A stretch of 64,000 nt of DNA. Source: an uncultured Pseudomonadota bacterium (GTDB taxonomy: Bacteria; Pseudomonadota; Alphaproteobacteria; Rs-D84). The notes under the pieces were generated by a model, which ran no database searches, had not been told where the DNA came from, and was given only the letters and a program-made list of their open reading frames with translations. Location: positions 167,320 through 231,319 of the forward strand of contig OOHL01000003.1 of assembly GCA_900321105.1 (NCBI GenBank), written 5' to 3'. Made by a program: the position numbers and the translations under genes. Position 1 is the stretch's first letter. Each line of letters starts with the position of its first letter. This document shows, one piece after another, positions 24,807-39,800 of the stretch.

Positions 24807-27800
24807 ATGGCGGTTTTCCGCAATTTTAAGCGAATTTTAATCAGCGCATTTTTTGCGTTATTTGCCTTGTTTGTTTCAACCGGTGCAAATGCAGCTATCG
24901 ACACTTGTCTTGGTCAGACTAACGAGGGGTTCTATTGTCGCCTTACTATTCGTCATAATTGTGTGCCGGGATGTTATTGTCCCGGGACTCCGTATATGAA
25001 TTCCAGTGCCACGAATGATGATGGTATTATATCATGTTGTGCGGCAACTAGTGGTGAATATTCCCCGGAAAACTTTGAAAATCAAAACTGCGGTGGCGGT
25101 GCTTTGAAGTGTCCTGCAAAATATCCAAATTCTGAATCTGGTGCGATAAAAACGGATTGTTATGTGGAATTAGAAGCCGGAAAATGTGTTGTTACAAAAG
25201 GCGAAGGACTTGTCACTTGCCCTGCTGGTTATGAATGTTTCAATACAAGTGGAAAAATATACTTTGACACGAGCAAAAACTATGTAAGTGGTCATTATAC
25301 AACAGGTGGTTGTTATAAATGTCAAAAAGGATATTACAGTCAACCCGGACAGACAGATTGTACGAAATGCCCCGCTGGAACAACAACCGCATCTAACGCA
25401 ACGGCATACGCGGGCAGTGTTGATGAAACGTGTCAAACATGTTCAAATGCCGATGGTGTTGAAGAATGGGATGACGAAGACGAGGATGGTTCTTCGCCAT
25501 GCATAATTAAAACTTGCAAATATGGGTATAGTCTCTCGAATTCAGAGTGTGTAGGCATTGCTAAAACTGTCACTCTTAATAGTAATGGTGGTTCTGGTGG
25601 AACATCAAGTGTTTATGCTAGATATGGTTCTGCAATGCCTTCGATAAGCAGACCTTCACGTCCGGGATTTGTTTTTTCTGGATATTATGATGCTGTAAAT
25701 GGTGGAACACAGTATTATACTGCATCTGGCGAATCCGCGCGTAATTGGGATAAGACAGAAAGTGGAATAATTTTGTATGCGCATTGGACGGAATGTGCGG
25801 CTGGATATTATTGTCCTGGTGATAATACATCAACCAAATGTGCAATTGGTTCATTCAGTGCAGCAGGAGCTATGGAGTGTCTGACGTGTTTAGATGGAAA
25901 AACAACATCTACAACAGGGGCAACAAGTTGTGACACTAATTGCCCAAATTATGAAGAAACATACTCGTACGGTTCTTATTATTATTATTGGAAAATTCCG
26001 CAATGGCATAATAATGTTGTGACAGATCTTTGTGAATATACGCCGTGTGATACAGGGTATTATGCTAAAAAATATTATCTGGCAAGTATAATTGATACCA
26101 GTGCGTCTATGTCAGGAGAAGCACAGATCACAAACGATTACACCATACGCAGCGGTTCGCCAAGTGATTATGGTATATCGGACAGAAATTCTTTTGCTTT
26201 AAAATATAACGACAACCTTGGTGTGATTACCGGACACGCCAGATGCAGTCAACAAGGAGGCACAGGAATAACAAGTAGATATACCGATCCTGATAGTGTA
26301 TCCAAGACTGATAATTTGACCGAAGATTTTAGGAATGGACAATATTGTTGGTGTCAGATAGATGGTTATATTCCGTATGGAAAGTCACGACAATACGTAC
26401 CTGCTCCTTGGGTTTTTTTGGCAGATTATGGCAGTGGATCTGCTTGTTCGAATAGTTGTCTTTCACAATGTGTAGGTTATTTGCGGGCTACTTCGGGTGA
26501 GATGTTTCTGCTTAAACGTGAATCCATAATTCGGTCGGCTGTTCGGTCACCTATATATGGTGTTTGTGAAATAGAAACATACTCTATACATTTTGATAAA
26601 AACGCAGATGATGCTGTTGCTGGTACAACATATGTGAGTGGTATCACATATAATTCCACGTTGCCTTCAGATATAACTGTGCCAACACGTGATGGGTATG
26701 TTTTTGTTGGTTATTATGATACCAAAAATTCAACAGGTGGTGTAAAGTATTATGATAATACCGGAAATCCTTTACGTAATTGGGACAAAAGTTATACTGG
26801 TTGGTTGTATGCACGGTGGGAACCACTTCAATACACAGTGTCGTTTAATGCAAATGGTGGAACCGGTGGTCAATCCCAAGATGTAATCGCGACATCTGGT
26901 TCTCCTATGCCGGCAATATCAACAACCGCCCCAACCCGTCAATATTATTTATTCGGTGGTTGGTATGATACGTCTGATTCAACAGGTGGAACACAATACT
27001 ATACTGCATCTGGTGAATCTGCGCGTAATTTTGACAAGGCATCAGATACAACATTATATGCGCGCTGGATTCAAAGGATATACACAATTACGTATAAAGA
27101 CGGTTCAACAACGATGACAGGTTTGACACCAACATCGTATGATATTGAAGGTGATGCAATTACGTTGCCAACGCCGACAAAAACCGGATATACCTTTTAT
27201 GGATGGTGTGATGATGAAAATTTAACACAAAATTGTGCAACAGAACGTACAATTCCATCCGGATCAACGGGTGATAAAACATTTTATGCAAAATTTAAAG
27301 CTAATACTTATTTGATAGTTTTAAACGGCAGTGTAAATGGTTGTGATACTTATTGTGGTTCTACAAGTATTTCTGAAGTATATAATACTAAGTGGCTTAG
27401 TTTTAACGGTCAACAAACTATAACGACTTCACCGCTTAATCCAAATAAAAATAATGCTACATTTACTGGTTGGTATGATTCTGTTACTGGTGGAAACTTC
27501 AAATTTGGTGCGACATTACCCGAACCAAATATGTTTGTTGAAGATACAACTTTATATGCACATTTTGAATGTAATACAGATTATGTTTTAAACAATGAAA
27601 CAGGTAGGTGTATTTTAGAAAACCAAAACATTATATACAATATGAATGGTGGAACGAATTATAATGGTGCGCCAACAACATATAAATACGGTATTGGTGC
27701 TATAATAGATGGCACACCAACCAAGGATAATTATACATTTGCCGGATGGTGCACGGATTCTGGATTAACAAATTGTGCCGCAACACAAACAATATCAACC

Positions 27801-30800
27801 ACAGATTATGGCGATAAAACATTCTGGGCAAAATGGATTGGAAACGCATACACGGTCACGCTGGACAAAAATGCGGATGATGCGGTTGCCGGCACAACGT
27901 CCGTGAGGGCGACTTATGGTTCTGCGATGCCAACGCCAATAACATTGCCAACTCGCGACAGGTACGTTTTTATTGGTTATTATGATACAGCAGAATCAAC
28001 AGGTGGAACACAATATTATGATGCCTCTGGTTTGTCTGTGCGTGTTTGGAATAAAGCGGCAGATACAACATTATATGCACGCTGGGAGCATAGTACTTAT
28101 ACAATAACATTGTCGCGAAATGGGGTTACCCGAAACATAAAAGAAGTGTATAGCGAAAAATGGACGGATTCAGATGGTAACACTATAACTTTAGCACCTT
28201 CTGATAGTGAATATTCTTATTCTCAAAAAGTATTTTTAGGATATTTTGACAATAATGGATCGTCCGGTGGAACGAAGTATATAGATGAATACTTAACACT
28301 GCCTGCGAATACAACGTTTACTTCTGATACGACACTTTATGCCCGGTGGCAGGATTGTACCTGTTCCAATGGAATACATTCTGAGTGTATTCTAGGATAT
28401 TCCGCCCATGAAGAGAATGTATGTAGATATAGCTATGCTTGTCGGACTGGTTATAGTAATAATGGTTTAAAATCTGGCAATCTTGTTGGTCCTTATGGGG
28501 TTGCAAATGTCAGTGCGTCAGATTGTTTGACTCCGGATACATATACAATTACATTGGATGATACAACGAATGGTGGTTCGGGTGGCTCGGGAACCGTTAA
28601 AGAGGTGTATGGCGAAAAATGGACGGATTCAGATGGTAACACCATAACAAGTGTTGCGACGCCTACAAAGACGAATAGTGTATTTACAGGGTATTTTGGT
28701 TCATCATCTGGTGGTACAAAGTATATAAGTACAGATATGTTGTTGCCTTCAACTACGGCTTTTTCTGCATCTGCGACCGTATATGCACAATTTGGACAGT
28801 GTACATGTTATTTTAGATATAATAAAGCTAATGTTTCTAGCTGTGCGGTAGATGGTGTAAACAATCAAAATCAATGTGTGTATTCGTATACATGTTTTGA
28901 TAATTATAATACGGACGGTAATAACGATAATAAAACTGGTACATTTATAGGTGACAATGGCATATATGATAACACAGTGCCAAACTGTCTGCCAAATACA
29001 TACATAATAACATTGGATGATGCGACAAATGGTGGTTCTGGGGGTGTGGGAACAATTAAATTAGTATATGCCACCGGATATACAGATATGGACGGAAACA
29101 CAATAACATCTGTCACCGCGCCAAATAAAACAGGTGGAATCTTCTATGGATATTACAATGGGGGCAGTAAACAAATTGATGCGGATGGGACAATTACTGT
29201 GGGTAATACAGGTTTTACATCCGATACAACATTGTATGCAAGATTTGGTAATTGTGCTTGTACGGCGGGAACCGGTGTTGAATCTTGTGAATCTATTAAA
29301 TCATCGGATCCAACGCGTTGCAATTATCGATATACATGTAAAAATGCATATACCACGGACGGCACCAATACATCCGATACATTTATGGGGGGTGTAAACG
29401 TCAGAACTTCTACATCGCCAGATTGTATACCAAACGAATACACAATTACATTGGACAACGCAAATGCCACAACGAATGGAACAAGTACACTTTATACTAA
29501 ATATAATACGGGTCTTTATCTGGATTCCGATCGAACAAAATCAATGTCATATAATTCTAATGCGATTACAAAGCCATCACGGACAGGAGCGACCGTTTCT
29601 TATAACGGAAATGGTGGAACAGTTGGAAGTTTGAATAGTAATCATACGAGTGCACGTGATTACTCATTTCTTGGGTATTACAGTGAACCCGGGGATATAC
29701 AATATGTATATGGTTCCGATGGCGTAACCACCATAACCCCGCCGGGAACACAATATATAACAGATGGCGGTTATAGAACGTCAGATGGTTATTATGCTGC
29801 GAAATCCTATACATCAAATGATAATGTTTGGCATGCACGTTGGAAACCAGGCAGAGTTATTTTGCCAACTTCTACCTATATTACCCGCACAGGTTATACT
29901 TTTACAGGTTGGTATGATGCCCCAAATGGTGGTGTATGTATAGGACGCGGCTTATCCGGTACCGTATGTGGTAATACCACTCAGTATTATTACCCTTCTT
30001 CAAATACGACATTGTATGCACACTGGTTGCCATACACATATAAAATTACATTGGATAATTCAAATGCCACAACAAATGGAACGGCGGAGTTATGGTATCA
30101 ATATGAACAAACGGAACCCTGCACGTATTACAGCGCCGATTCGTCCGTGGAAGAAAACAGAATCACTGCAAATTGTTTGCCAACCATAACAATACCACAA
30201 AGAACCGGATATAATTTTGCTGGATATACTTATGGTGGTACACAATATATAGATGGCTCTGGTAGATATACTTATGGTGGTACACAATATATAGATGGCT
30301 CTGGTAATTTTGTTAATAATTTGTATAAAACAACAGGCAATAAAACATTGTATGCCAATTGGTCGGTGATTAATTATCCAATCACATATTATATAGATGG
30401 CGTCGAAGATGACAGTTTTGCCGGCTATACAACCTATACAATAGCAACTTTTACAACATTGCCAAGTCCAACAAAAACAGGATACACTTTCAGTGGTTGG
30501 CATACGGAACCAGATTACAGTGATGATGTTGTGACACAAATACCGGCGGGTTCTACCGGTCCAAAAACATTTTATGCCGAATGGACACCAATTGATTATA
30601 CAATAAAATATTTTGAAAGGTATAGCACCGAAATATCTGGTCTGACACCAACATCATATAATGTTGAAACCGAAACTTTCGATTTACCAACCTATTCTAA
30701 GCCGGGCTTTGAATTCGGCGGATGGTATGATGATAGCTCTTTAAGTGGTGATCCAATAACGCAAATCGAAAAGGGTTCGCGCACTGGTAATTTAAATCTT

Positions 30801-33800
30801 TATGTGAAATGGTTGCAATTAACATGTGAACCTGGATATTATTTGCGGGCAAATGATAATTATTGTTCAGAGTGTGACAGCGAAGGATATTGTCCGGGTA
30901 TTGGCCCAGTTGCACCAAGCAATGAAGATCAAGGTTTGAAACTTTGTTCCGCCCTTACCGATAATTCAAAAGAAGGCGCATTTGGCTTAGAAGCTGAAAA
31001 TCAGCCAGGTTTTGTCGGCAAGGAAGTTGCGGACAGCCCTGAAACATGTATGGCAAATTTGCTTTACGGAACAGAAACCGGCATGTCTTTCTTTAGTGGT
31101 GGACAAGAACCTATGCCGAATTATAACCCGAATTTACCGGTTAATACAAACAACACCTTTTTGTACCAAACGTGTCTTTATAACACGACAACACACGCAT
31201 ATACCGATTGTTTACCGTTGCTTAAAGCTAGCGGCGGCGTTTATTGTAAAAACGGTTATATCGTTCCACAAAGTTATATTGATAACGTCCAAACAATACA
31301 ACAAAATGTATCAAATATTGGTGACGATCCGGAACAATTTGCGGCATTTGTCAGACAGATTGTTGGCGAACCATTTGTTTGTTCACCTGCGGGATATAAT
31401 TGGTACACAAACATGTATGATGCAATTGTAGACAACGCTGAATCTGATCCTTATGGATATATGAGTTTTTTTGCTAACAATGTTGGTATGATTTTTGAGG
31501 GTGGAGAAATTCGACACATAACAGAAAATGCAACGTTATCTGATGTATATAAACAATGCCCTGTTTCGTTCCCGCATACCGCGACGAATACATCATGGAA
31601 AAAGGCACAATGTTTTGCAAACGTTCATTTTGACACCAATGGTGGAAACGCAGTTGACGATATAGAAATGCATCATCAGGGTTCTGATTCCGGTTATAAA
31701 ATGTGCAACATGTTGATAAATGTTGTTGACTTAACGGCTTCACCAGAATCTGCCGCGATAAAACGCCAAGATGGCACAACATGTACCGCCGTTGATTTGT
31801 CCGCTGATAGCTCTAATACTATAGAAGATTGTAATGACCCTGTCTTTACAGATATGTCGGCTGGGGATTGGAAACTTGGTTTTTCATATGGAACGGTTTC
31901 TGGAAAAACTTTGTGCAGTGCGACGACAGCTGCGAATCAGTTTGATATTGGTGCGCCAAATACGGAATCTGGCGGTAATTGTTGGTGTAAAGTGTCCGCG
32001 TTCACAGACACAAATAATGCAACAACAGACATCACAGATGGACAGTGGGTGTTTATGGATGCTTTTTCAACTGATACAGCCGTTGCAGATTGTCAATCAC
32101 GTTGTGCAGAAATTTGTCCAAGCCAAATAGTATATGGCAGCGCAAATGTGGTTTCAAAATTGTATTCAAATATTTGTTTGTCAGACAGTGCAACAACACC
32201 AATACGTGACGGTTATACATTTGCCGGATGGTATACAGAAACAAATGATAAAGTTGATAAAGATACCATATTATCTGGCGATCAAACATTATATGCAAAA
32301 TGGAATATGGCATGCGATGCATGTTCTGCTGGTTCTGGGGTTCAAAATTGTGTTATGAATGCAACAGAAAATTCGTGTTCGTATTCTGCAACATGTGCGG
32401 ATGGATATTCAAGAAATGGTGGTTCAGATACGAATACAGAGGCCATTTGTACCGGTTCAACATGTTCATGTAATCCACGCACATATATAATTACATATAA
32501 AGATGGTTCGACAACACTGACCGGTTTAACACCAACAACATATACATATGGAATCGGTGCAACAATTGATGGCACGCCAAGCAAGGACGGTTATACATTT
32601 GCCGGATGGTGCACGGATTCTGAATTAACCAATTGTGATACAACACAAACAATATCAACGACTGATATTGGTGATAAAACATATTGGGCAAAGTGGGACG
32701 CAAACACATATACAATTACATATAAAGATGGTTCGACGATATTGACCGGTTTAACACCAACATCATATACATACGGTGTCGGTGCAACGATTGATGGCAC
32801 GCTGACCAAGGATAATTATACATTTATCGGATGGTGCACAGATGAAACATTGCAAGATTGTGCCGCAACACAAACAATATCTGCAACCGATATTGGCGAT
32901 AAAACATATTGGGCAAAATATGATGCAGACACATATACAATTACATATAAAGATGGTTCAACAACACTGACCGGTTTAACACCAACAACATATGCATACG
33001 GAACCGGTGCAACAATTGATGGCATACCGACCAAGCCTGGATATGTATTTGCCGGATGGTGCACAGATTCTGAATTAACAGATTGTGCCGCAACACAAAC
33101 AATATCTGCAACAGATGTTGGCGATAAAGAATATTGGGTACAATGGGATATTGAATGTCCTGACGGATTCAAAGACGGAACCGGGGTCAAGGATCTGAAT
33201 ATGTGTTACAGAAACGGGACGACGACTTGTACCGAATACTTGTCATTTACTAATGCCCAGGTTTCTTATGCTGTATCAAATGCAAGTTTGCCATGTAAAC
33301 AATATTATGGATCTGATACATGTGTGCCTGATAATGTTGGTGCGTGTGATGTGACAGATTATACTTGTGGTGATAATTATGATGATACACCATGGAATAT
33401 TGATTCTTCTGTGATGCCGAATGCGTTTGCTATCATAAGAACACAAAATGCGACATGTTACAGAATAGATGCGGATAATAATGTCACGGAAGATTGTGCT
33501 GATTCTGCATTTAATGATATAGAACCTGGCGATTGGAAATGGGAATATGCAGATAAAACAATTTATGGTGTCGGCAGATGCAGTGATACTGTCGGAACAA
33601 ATTTTGTGGTTGGAAATCCTGATTTTACAAATACCGGGGAATATTGTTGGTGCCGTATAGAAAAGATAAATAACGAAACAGCGGTTTCTGCATGGGTAAA
33701 TGTCCAGGTTCCTCAATGTGATGCTAATTGTGTCAATATATGTGGGTTCGCGCCTTTCTTCTCGTCAGAATATGTTGATATAATAACCAATACCCTAACA

Positions 33801-36800
33801 AAACAATGTGTCGCAAAGACATACAATATTGCATACAACATGGGTGGTGGAACAAATTATAATGGTGCCCCAACAACATATACATACGGCACCGGTGCAA
33901 CAATCGATGGCACACCAACCAAGGATAATTATACATTTGTCGGATGGTGCACAGATTCTGAATTAACGAATTGTGCGGTAACCCAAACAATATCAACAAC
34001 AGACAGTGGCGATAAAACATTCTGGGCAAAATGGATTGGAAACGCATACACGGTCACGCTGGACAAAAATGCGGATGATGCAACGGCTGGAACGACATCT
34101 GTGACGGCGATATATGATGCCGATATGCCAGAAATAACATTACCAACAAGAACCGGATATACTTTTGATGGATTCTATGATGCACAAACCGGCGGCACAC
34201 AATATTATGGAAAAACACTTTGTGGTACTGGTAATAATGTTAATATATGCGGTGCTTGTTATACATCCGAACATGTGTGGGATAAAACACAAAACACAAC
34301 ATTATATGCACATTGGACACCAAGGACGACTTCTAAATCCCTTGACCACAATGGTGGCACAAATACGATAAGCACATTATATGCTAAATACGACACTGGT
34401 ATTTCCACAAGTTCAGATTATACGAACATAATGACGACCAGTGCCAATCCAATGCCGATACCAACACGCAATGGATATGTATTTGATGGGTATTATCCTG
34501 CTTCTATAACGCACGTTGGTTCAAGAGGTGACGACGACGGGACAGATCTCGTATACAACTTTACTGATACGCAAATAATAGACGCAAATGGATATATAAC
34601 ATCGGATGGTATATCGTATTTTAACGATGAAATGACAGTTTGTTCTGCGGTCGCTAGCTTGCACGTCATTGCTGCCAAATGGACACCGGCCACATATACT
34701 ATTACATATAACCTTAACGGCGGAACAAATTACAGTGGCGCTCCAACAACATATATGTACGGCACGGGTGCAACAATTGATGGCACCCCAACCAAGGACG
34801 GCTATACATTTGTCGGGTGGTGCACAGACGAAACATTGCAAGATTGTGCCGCAACCCAAACAATATCCACGACAGATATTGGTGATAAAACATATTGGGC
34901 AAAATGGGAAGCAAACACATACACCATTACATATAAAGATGGTTCAACAACACTGACCGGTTTAACACCAACGACATACACATACGGAATCGGTGCAACA
35001 ATTGATGGCACGCCAACCAAGGACGGTTATACATTTGCCGGATGGTGCACAGATTCTGAATTAACAAATTGTGACATAACACAAACAATATCAACGACTG
35101 ATATTGGCGATAAAGAATACTGGGCAAAATGGAATGTAATAACATATGACATAACATATCATTCTAATGGTGGCACTGAATACACAACTGGACATTATAC
35201 GATTGAAAGCGATGATATTACCCTGCCCGAACCGATAAAAGAAGGATATGGTTTTGCTGGTTGGTATGATAATTCTGAATTAACAGGAACTGCCATAACA
35301 ACAATACCGCATGGTTCAACTGGTAATCGCGAATATTGGGCTAAATGGGGTATAATGACATATACGATTACGTATGAAAATTTATATGATGGTGTGCTTC
35401 CAGATAATCCGCCAACAGAATTTACGGTTGAAAGTGATGATATCAGTATACCTGAACCAACACGTATTGGTTATACATTTATTGGATGGTGTGATGATGA
35501 ACTTTTAACACAAAATTGTGCAATGGGACGCACCGTTCCACATGGTTCGACTGGAAATAAAACTTTTTATGCCAATTGGCAAGAAAATACTTATTTGGTG
35601 CGCTTTGTTCCAAATTCACCGTATGTTGAAAATGCTTCTGCTATGACAAACTATTTGGTACAAGAATATGGCACAGAATATATGGAATGTTTATACGACC
35701 ATGAATGCACTTTGCCTAAAAATTTATATACCAACCCAGGTTTTGAATTTATGGGATGGAAAAAAGCTGATGATAATCATGTTTATGCAGATGAATCGTT
35801 TATAATCAAACAAACAGAAGATGTCGTGCTTTTGGCACAATGGGACAATGCAACGATACATTGTGATCCTGGTTGGTTTTTGCCAAAACAAACATATGAT
35901 GATTGTGTAATATGTCCGCAAAAGTATTTCTGTTCAGGTGGTGATTTTGAGTTCAGTTTTTCTTTGCATCAAGGTATAGAATATTGTGGAACATATATGA
36001 ATGAATCACTTGTCACTACAGATGGCGAAGGCGCAACTAATTTGTATGATTGTTATGTCTTGTGTGATTCAACCAAGGGTAATTATGTAATAGATCCTGA
36101 ATACAATAAAATTACATATAGTCAAGATGCAGATTCTGTATGTAAATACAAGGCAGAAGTTGTTTATGGTGACGAAAATTGTGACACTTTAACATATTAC
36201 AGTACAAATACGACCATAGATTTATGTGTTCCGGATGCTAAACCTGGAAAAACATTTACAGGATGGATTGATAACAAAGGTAATCAATACAATGTGTCAG
36301 ATAATCCAAACCTTACAAATATAACAATTGCTGATTCTGTGCCGACAAACGGTGTTGTCACAATGACACCAAATTGGATTGTTGAGCAATATATGATAAC
36401 CTATCAATGTGGCAATGAAAAAACAATACTTGCAGAAAACCTGGAATATGGTGACAATGTTGATTTGTTGAATTATGAACATTGTAACAATACAGGCTTT
36501 ACATTGCAAAATTGGGAATGTAAAGATTCCAATAATCATAACGTTTTTGTTGATAATTACACAATGCCGGCCAGCGATGTTACGTGTGTTGCAAATGCTG
36601 TAGCAAATTCATATGTTGTTAATTTTGATGTTAATGGTGGGGTTGGTGGTCAAAGTGAATCATTAACATTTGAATATGGTGATGTTTTAGAACCTTTGGG
36701 AACAACATCTGCCCCAACCCGTGAAGGTTATGATTTTGTTGGGTGGTTTGATGCAAATGGAATATTATATTATGATCCATATGGTGTTAATGTTTTACAA

Positions 36801-39800
36801 AATTGGATTTTCACAAAAGATACTACTTTGTATGCAAACTGGTTACCAACCGAGTATACGATATCTTATACAATACCATATGGTATAACTGCATCCAATG
36901 TATCGTCATATACTATTGAAACCCCTACATTTACGTTAAATAATCCATCAAAATCGGGATACGAATTTATCGCATGGTGTGAAAATGAAGAGTTGACTGA
37001 AAATTGTGAAACAACAAAAACAATAGAACAAGGAAGTTCTGGTGACAAAGAATTCTTTGCCGACATGAAAGAAATAATATATACCGTCACATACAAGTAC
37101 ACTGATACCAACGGTGAAGAACATGATATTTCATATTTGTTCGATGACAATTATACAAAGCGTACCTTAAAGCAAAGTATTACATATCCAACAAATGTAA
37201 ATATACCGGGGTATAAATTTATCAAATGGTATTCTAATTCTGCATTGTCTGGTTCGCCTGTCACGGGTGTTGCATCTTATGTAAAGTCTAATAAAGAAGT
37301 TTGGGCAAAAACAGAACCTTTGACATGTGATGTAAATCAATATATGACCGAATCCGGTGTTTGCAATGCTTGCCCTGACCATTCAACCAGCAATGGCGGC
37401 ACAATAACAGAATGTGATTGTGATAATGGTTATGTTAAATCAGACGATGTGTGTGTTGCAAAAATATATAATATTGAATATGAATATAATGGTGCCTTGG
37501 CGGTTTCAAACCCGACACAATATACGGTTGAAACAGAACCAATAACACTGAACGAACCAAGTAAAGATAATTATATATTTACAGGATGGTATTTGTATTC
37601 AGATTTATCTGGAAATCAGATAACAACAATATCTGGTGATTTAAGTGGTGATATCACATTATACGCAGGATGGGTATATGCGCCATGTCCTGTTAATCAC
37701 TACTTACAAGATGATTCTTGTTTGCCTTGTCCGCTACATTCAAGCAGCAATGGTGCATATGCAACATCTTGTGTTTGTGATAAATATTATGAATCTGATG
37801 AAAACAATGGTTGTGTTCTGCAAAATTACACGATTGATTATGTTTTGGATGGTGGCGTTTTGCAATCTGGTCAAACTAACCCAGGTCAATACAACATAGA
37901 TACAACAACTACACAATTATATAACCCAATAAAAGATGGCTATACTTTCGTAGAATGGCGACTTAACGGTATAAATGGTGATGTGCTTACAGATATTTCT
38001 GGGGCTTTGGCAGATTATGGCGATATAACTTTGTATGCAAAATGGAATAAAGATCCAGATTCGTCAACCCTGACCTTCAAATGCAGTGATGATGAAAATA
38101 TTGATATTAAAGATTATGTTGGTACAAGCGTATCTTTGCCAACAACATCAGATTGCAATATAAGTGTCGGTAAAATCACAAAATGGAAATGTGGAACACA
38201 AACATATACTGTTCCAGGGACCATAAACATACCGGCCACAAATACAACGTGTACGCCAACCATATCTTATTCGGATGTCGTATATAATCTTGAATACAAG
38301 GGTTATGATACAGACGGCAATGAAATAGACGTGTCTGATATCAATCCAAAAACCTATGTGTCGAAAAATGGTGTAACATTCCCAACCAGAACAACAGTCT
38401 CGGTTCCTGGTTATAATTTCAATGGCTGGTATTTGTCATATGAAAATTCCAGATTCTCTTCATCTATCACTGGGCTTGCGCGATATGCCACAGGAAACAA
38501 AACTTTATATGGTAAATTTACCCCGGCAACATATAACTGTGATCCAGGCACATATTTGCCTGCTAATTCAACAGAATGTATACCTTGCGATGAAGCCAAT
38601 GCGTATTGTCCTGGCGGCGATTTAATTTATTCTGATACCGATTCTGGCAAAAAGTATTGTGTTGATCCATATCCTTATTCTGATATAACCAATGAAGGCG
38701 TAGCATCACAAAATGATTGTTATAGATATTGTGAAGAACGCGACTATTATACAGTGATTGGATATAAATATTTTGATGGTTCTAATAATTGTGAATACAC
38801 ACCAATTACTTATTATATACATTATGATACAAACGGTGGAAACGCAATCATTCCGCAAGCATTTACTGTTGAAACAGGAACTATTATAAATTTACCAAGC
38901 CCTTATCGTTCAGATAAGTTGTTTGACGGATGGTTTGATGAAAATGGTAGGTATGTTGATTCGATTGATACATCATTTGGTCGTGATATTACGTTGTATG
39001 CGCAATGGACGGAAAAACCATGTGATGGAAATCAATATAAGTTAGATGGCGTGTGTGTTGCGTGTCCTGCACATTCGCATGGTGCAGCTGACGGTATATC
39101 AGAATGTGAATGCGATACAGGTTATGAAAAAATAGCGGCATCTTGTGAGCCAATAGAATATAATATTACTTATATTGGTTTAGAAGGTGCATCAAACATA
39201 TTTAATCCTTTGAAATATACTGTTGAAAATGCTGGCGAAGCACTTGTTGCGCCATCAAATCGGATTGGTTATGAATTTGATGGCTGGACAAAAGACGGTG
39301 TGGTATTTAATGCGATTCCATATGGGGTAACGGGTGATATAACATTGACTGCGAATTGGCATACGAAAACCGTCCATTGTGATCCTGGTGAATATTTGCC
39401 TGCAAACAGCGAGACATGCACACCTTGTACCGAAGAAAACGTTTATTGTCAGGGTGGCGATATAGAATATTCTGACAGTACGAACGGCAAAAAAATGTGC
39501 CCGTCTGCTTACCCTTATTCTGTTGCCGGTGCAACCACCGTCAATCAATGTTATAAAACATGTGTTGATCCGAATGTTGATGGCGCAATCTATTCTGACG
39601 GTACAGACACATGCGATTATACTTATCCAATAGAATATGTATTAAATGGTGGTGAGTTTGTTGCTGATTATCCACAATCTTATGAACACGGAATTGGGGC
39701 ACTGGTATTAGCAATTCCTCATAAATCTGGATATGTCTTTGGTGGATGGTATGATAATGCAGAAATGAGTGGTCTTGCAGTCAGAGATATAAGCACGAAT

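Noticed and set aside
30090..33190. Long reverse-strand open frames (for example 30090-30539 and 32816-33190) inside the giant gene
   Set aside because: They are antisense shadows of a repetitive low-GC coding sequence: no ribosome sites, repetitive low-complexity products, and the plus-strand frame is continuous with signal peptide and domain structure.
27811..35113. Possible CRISPR array or tandem-repeat locus in 27-35 kb
   Set aside because: The repeats are in frame, encode protein repeat units of 65-75 residues, differ in length and have no unique regularly sized spacers.
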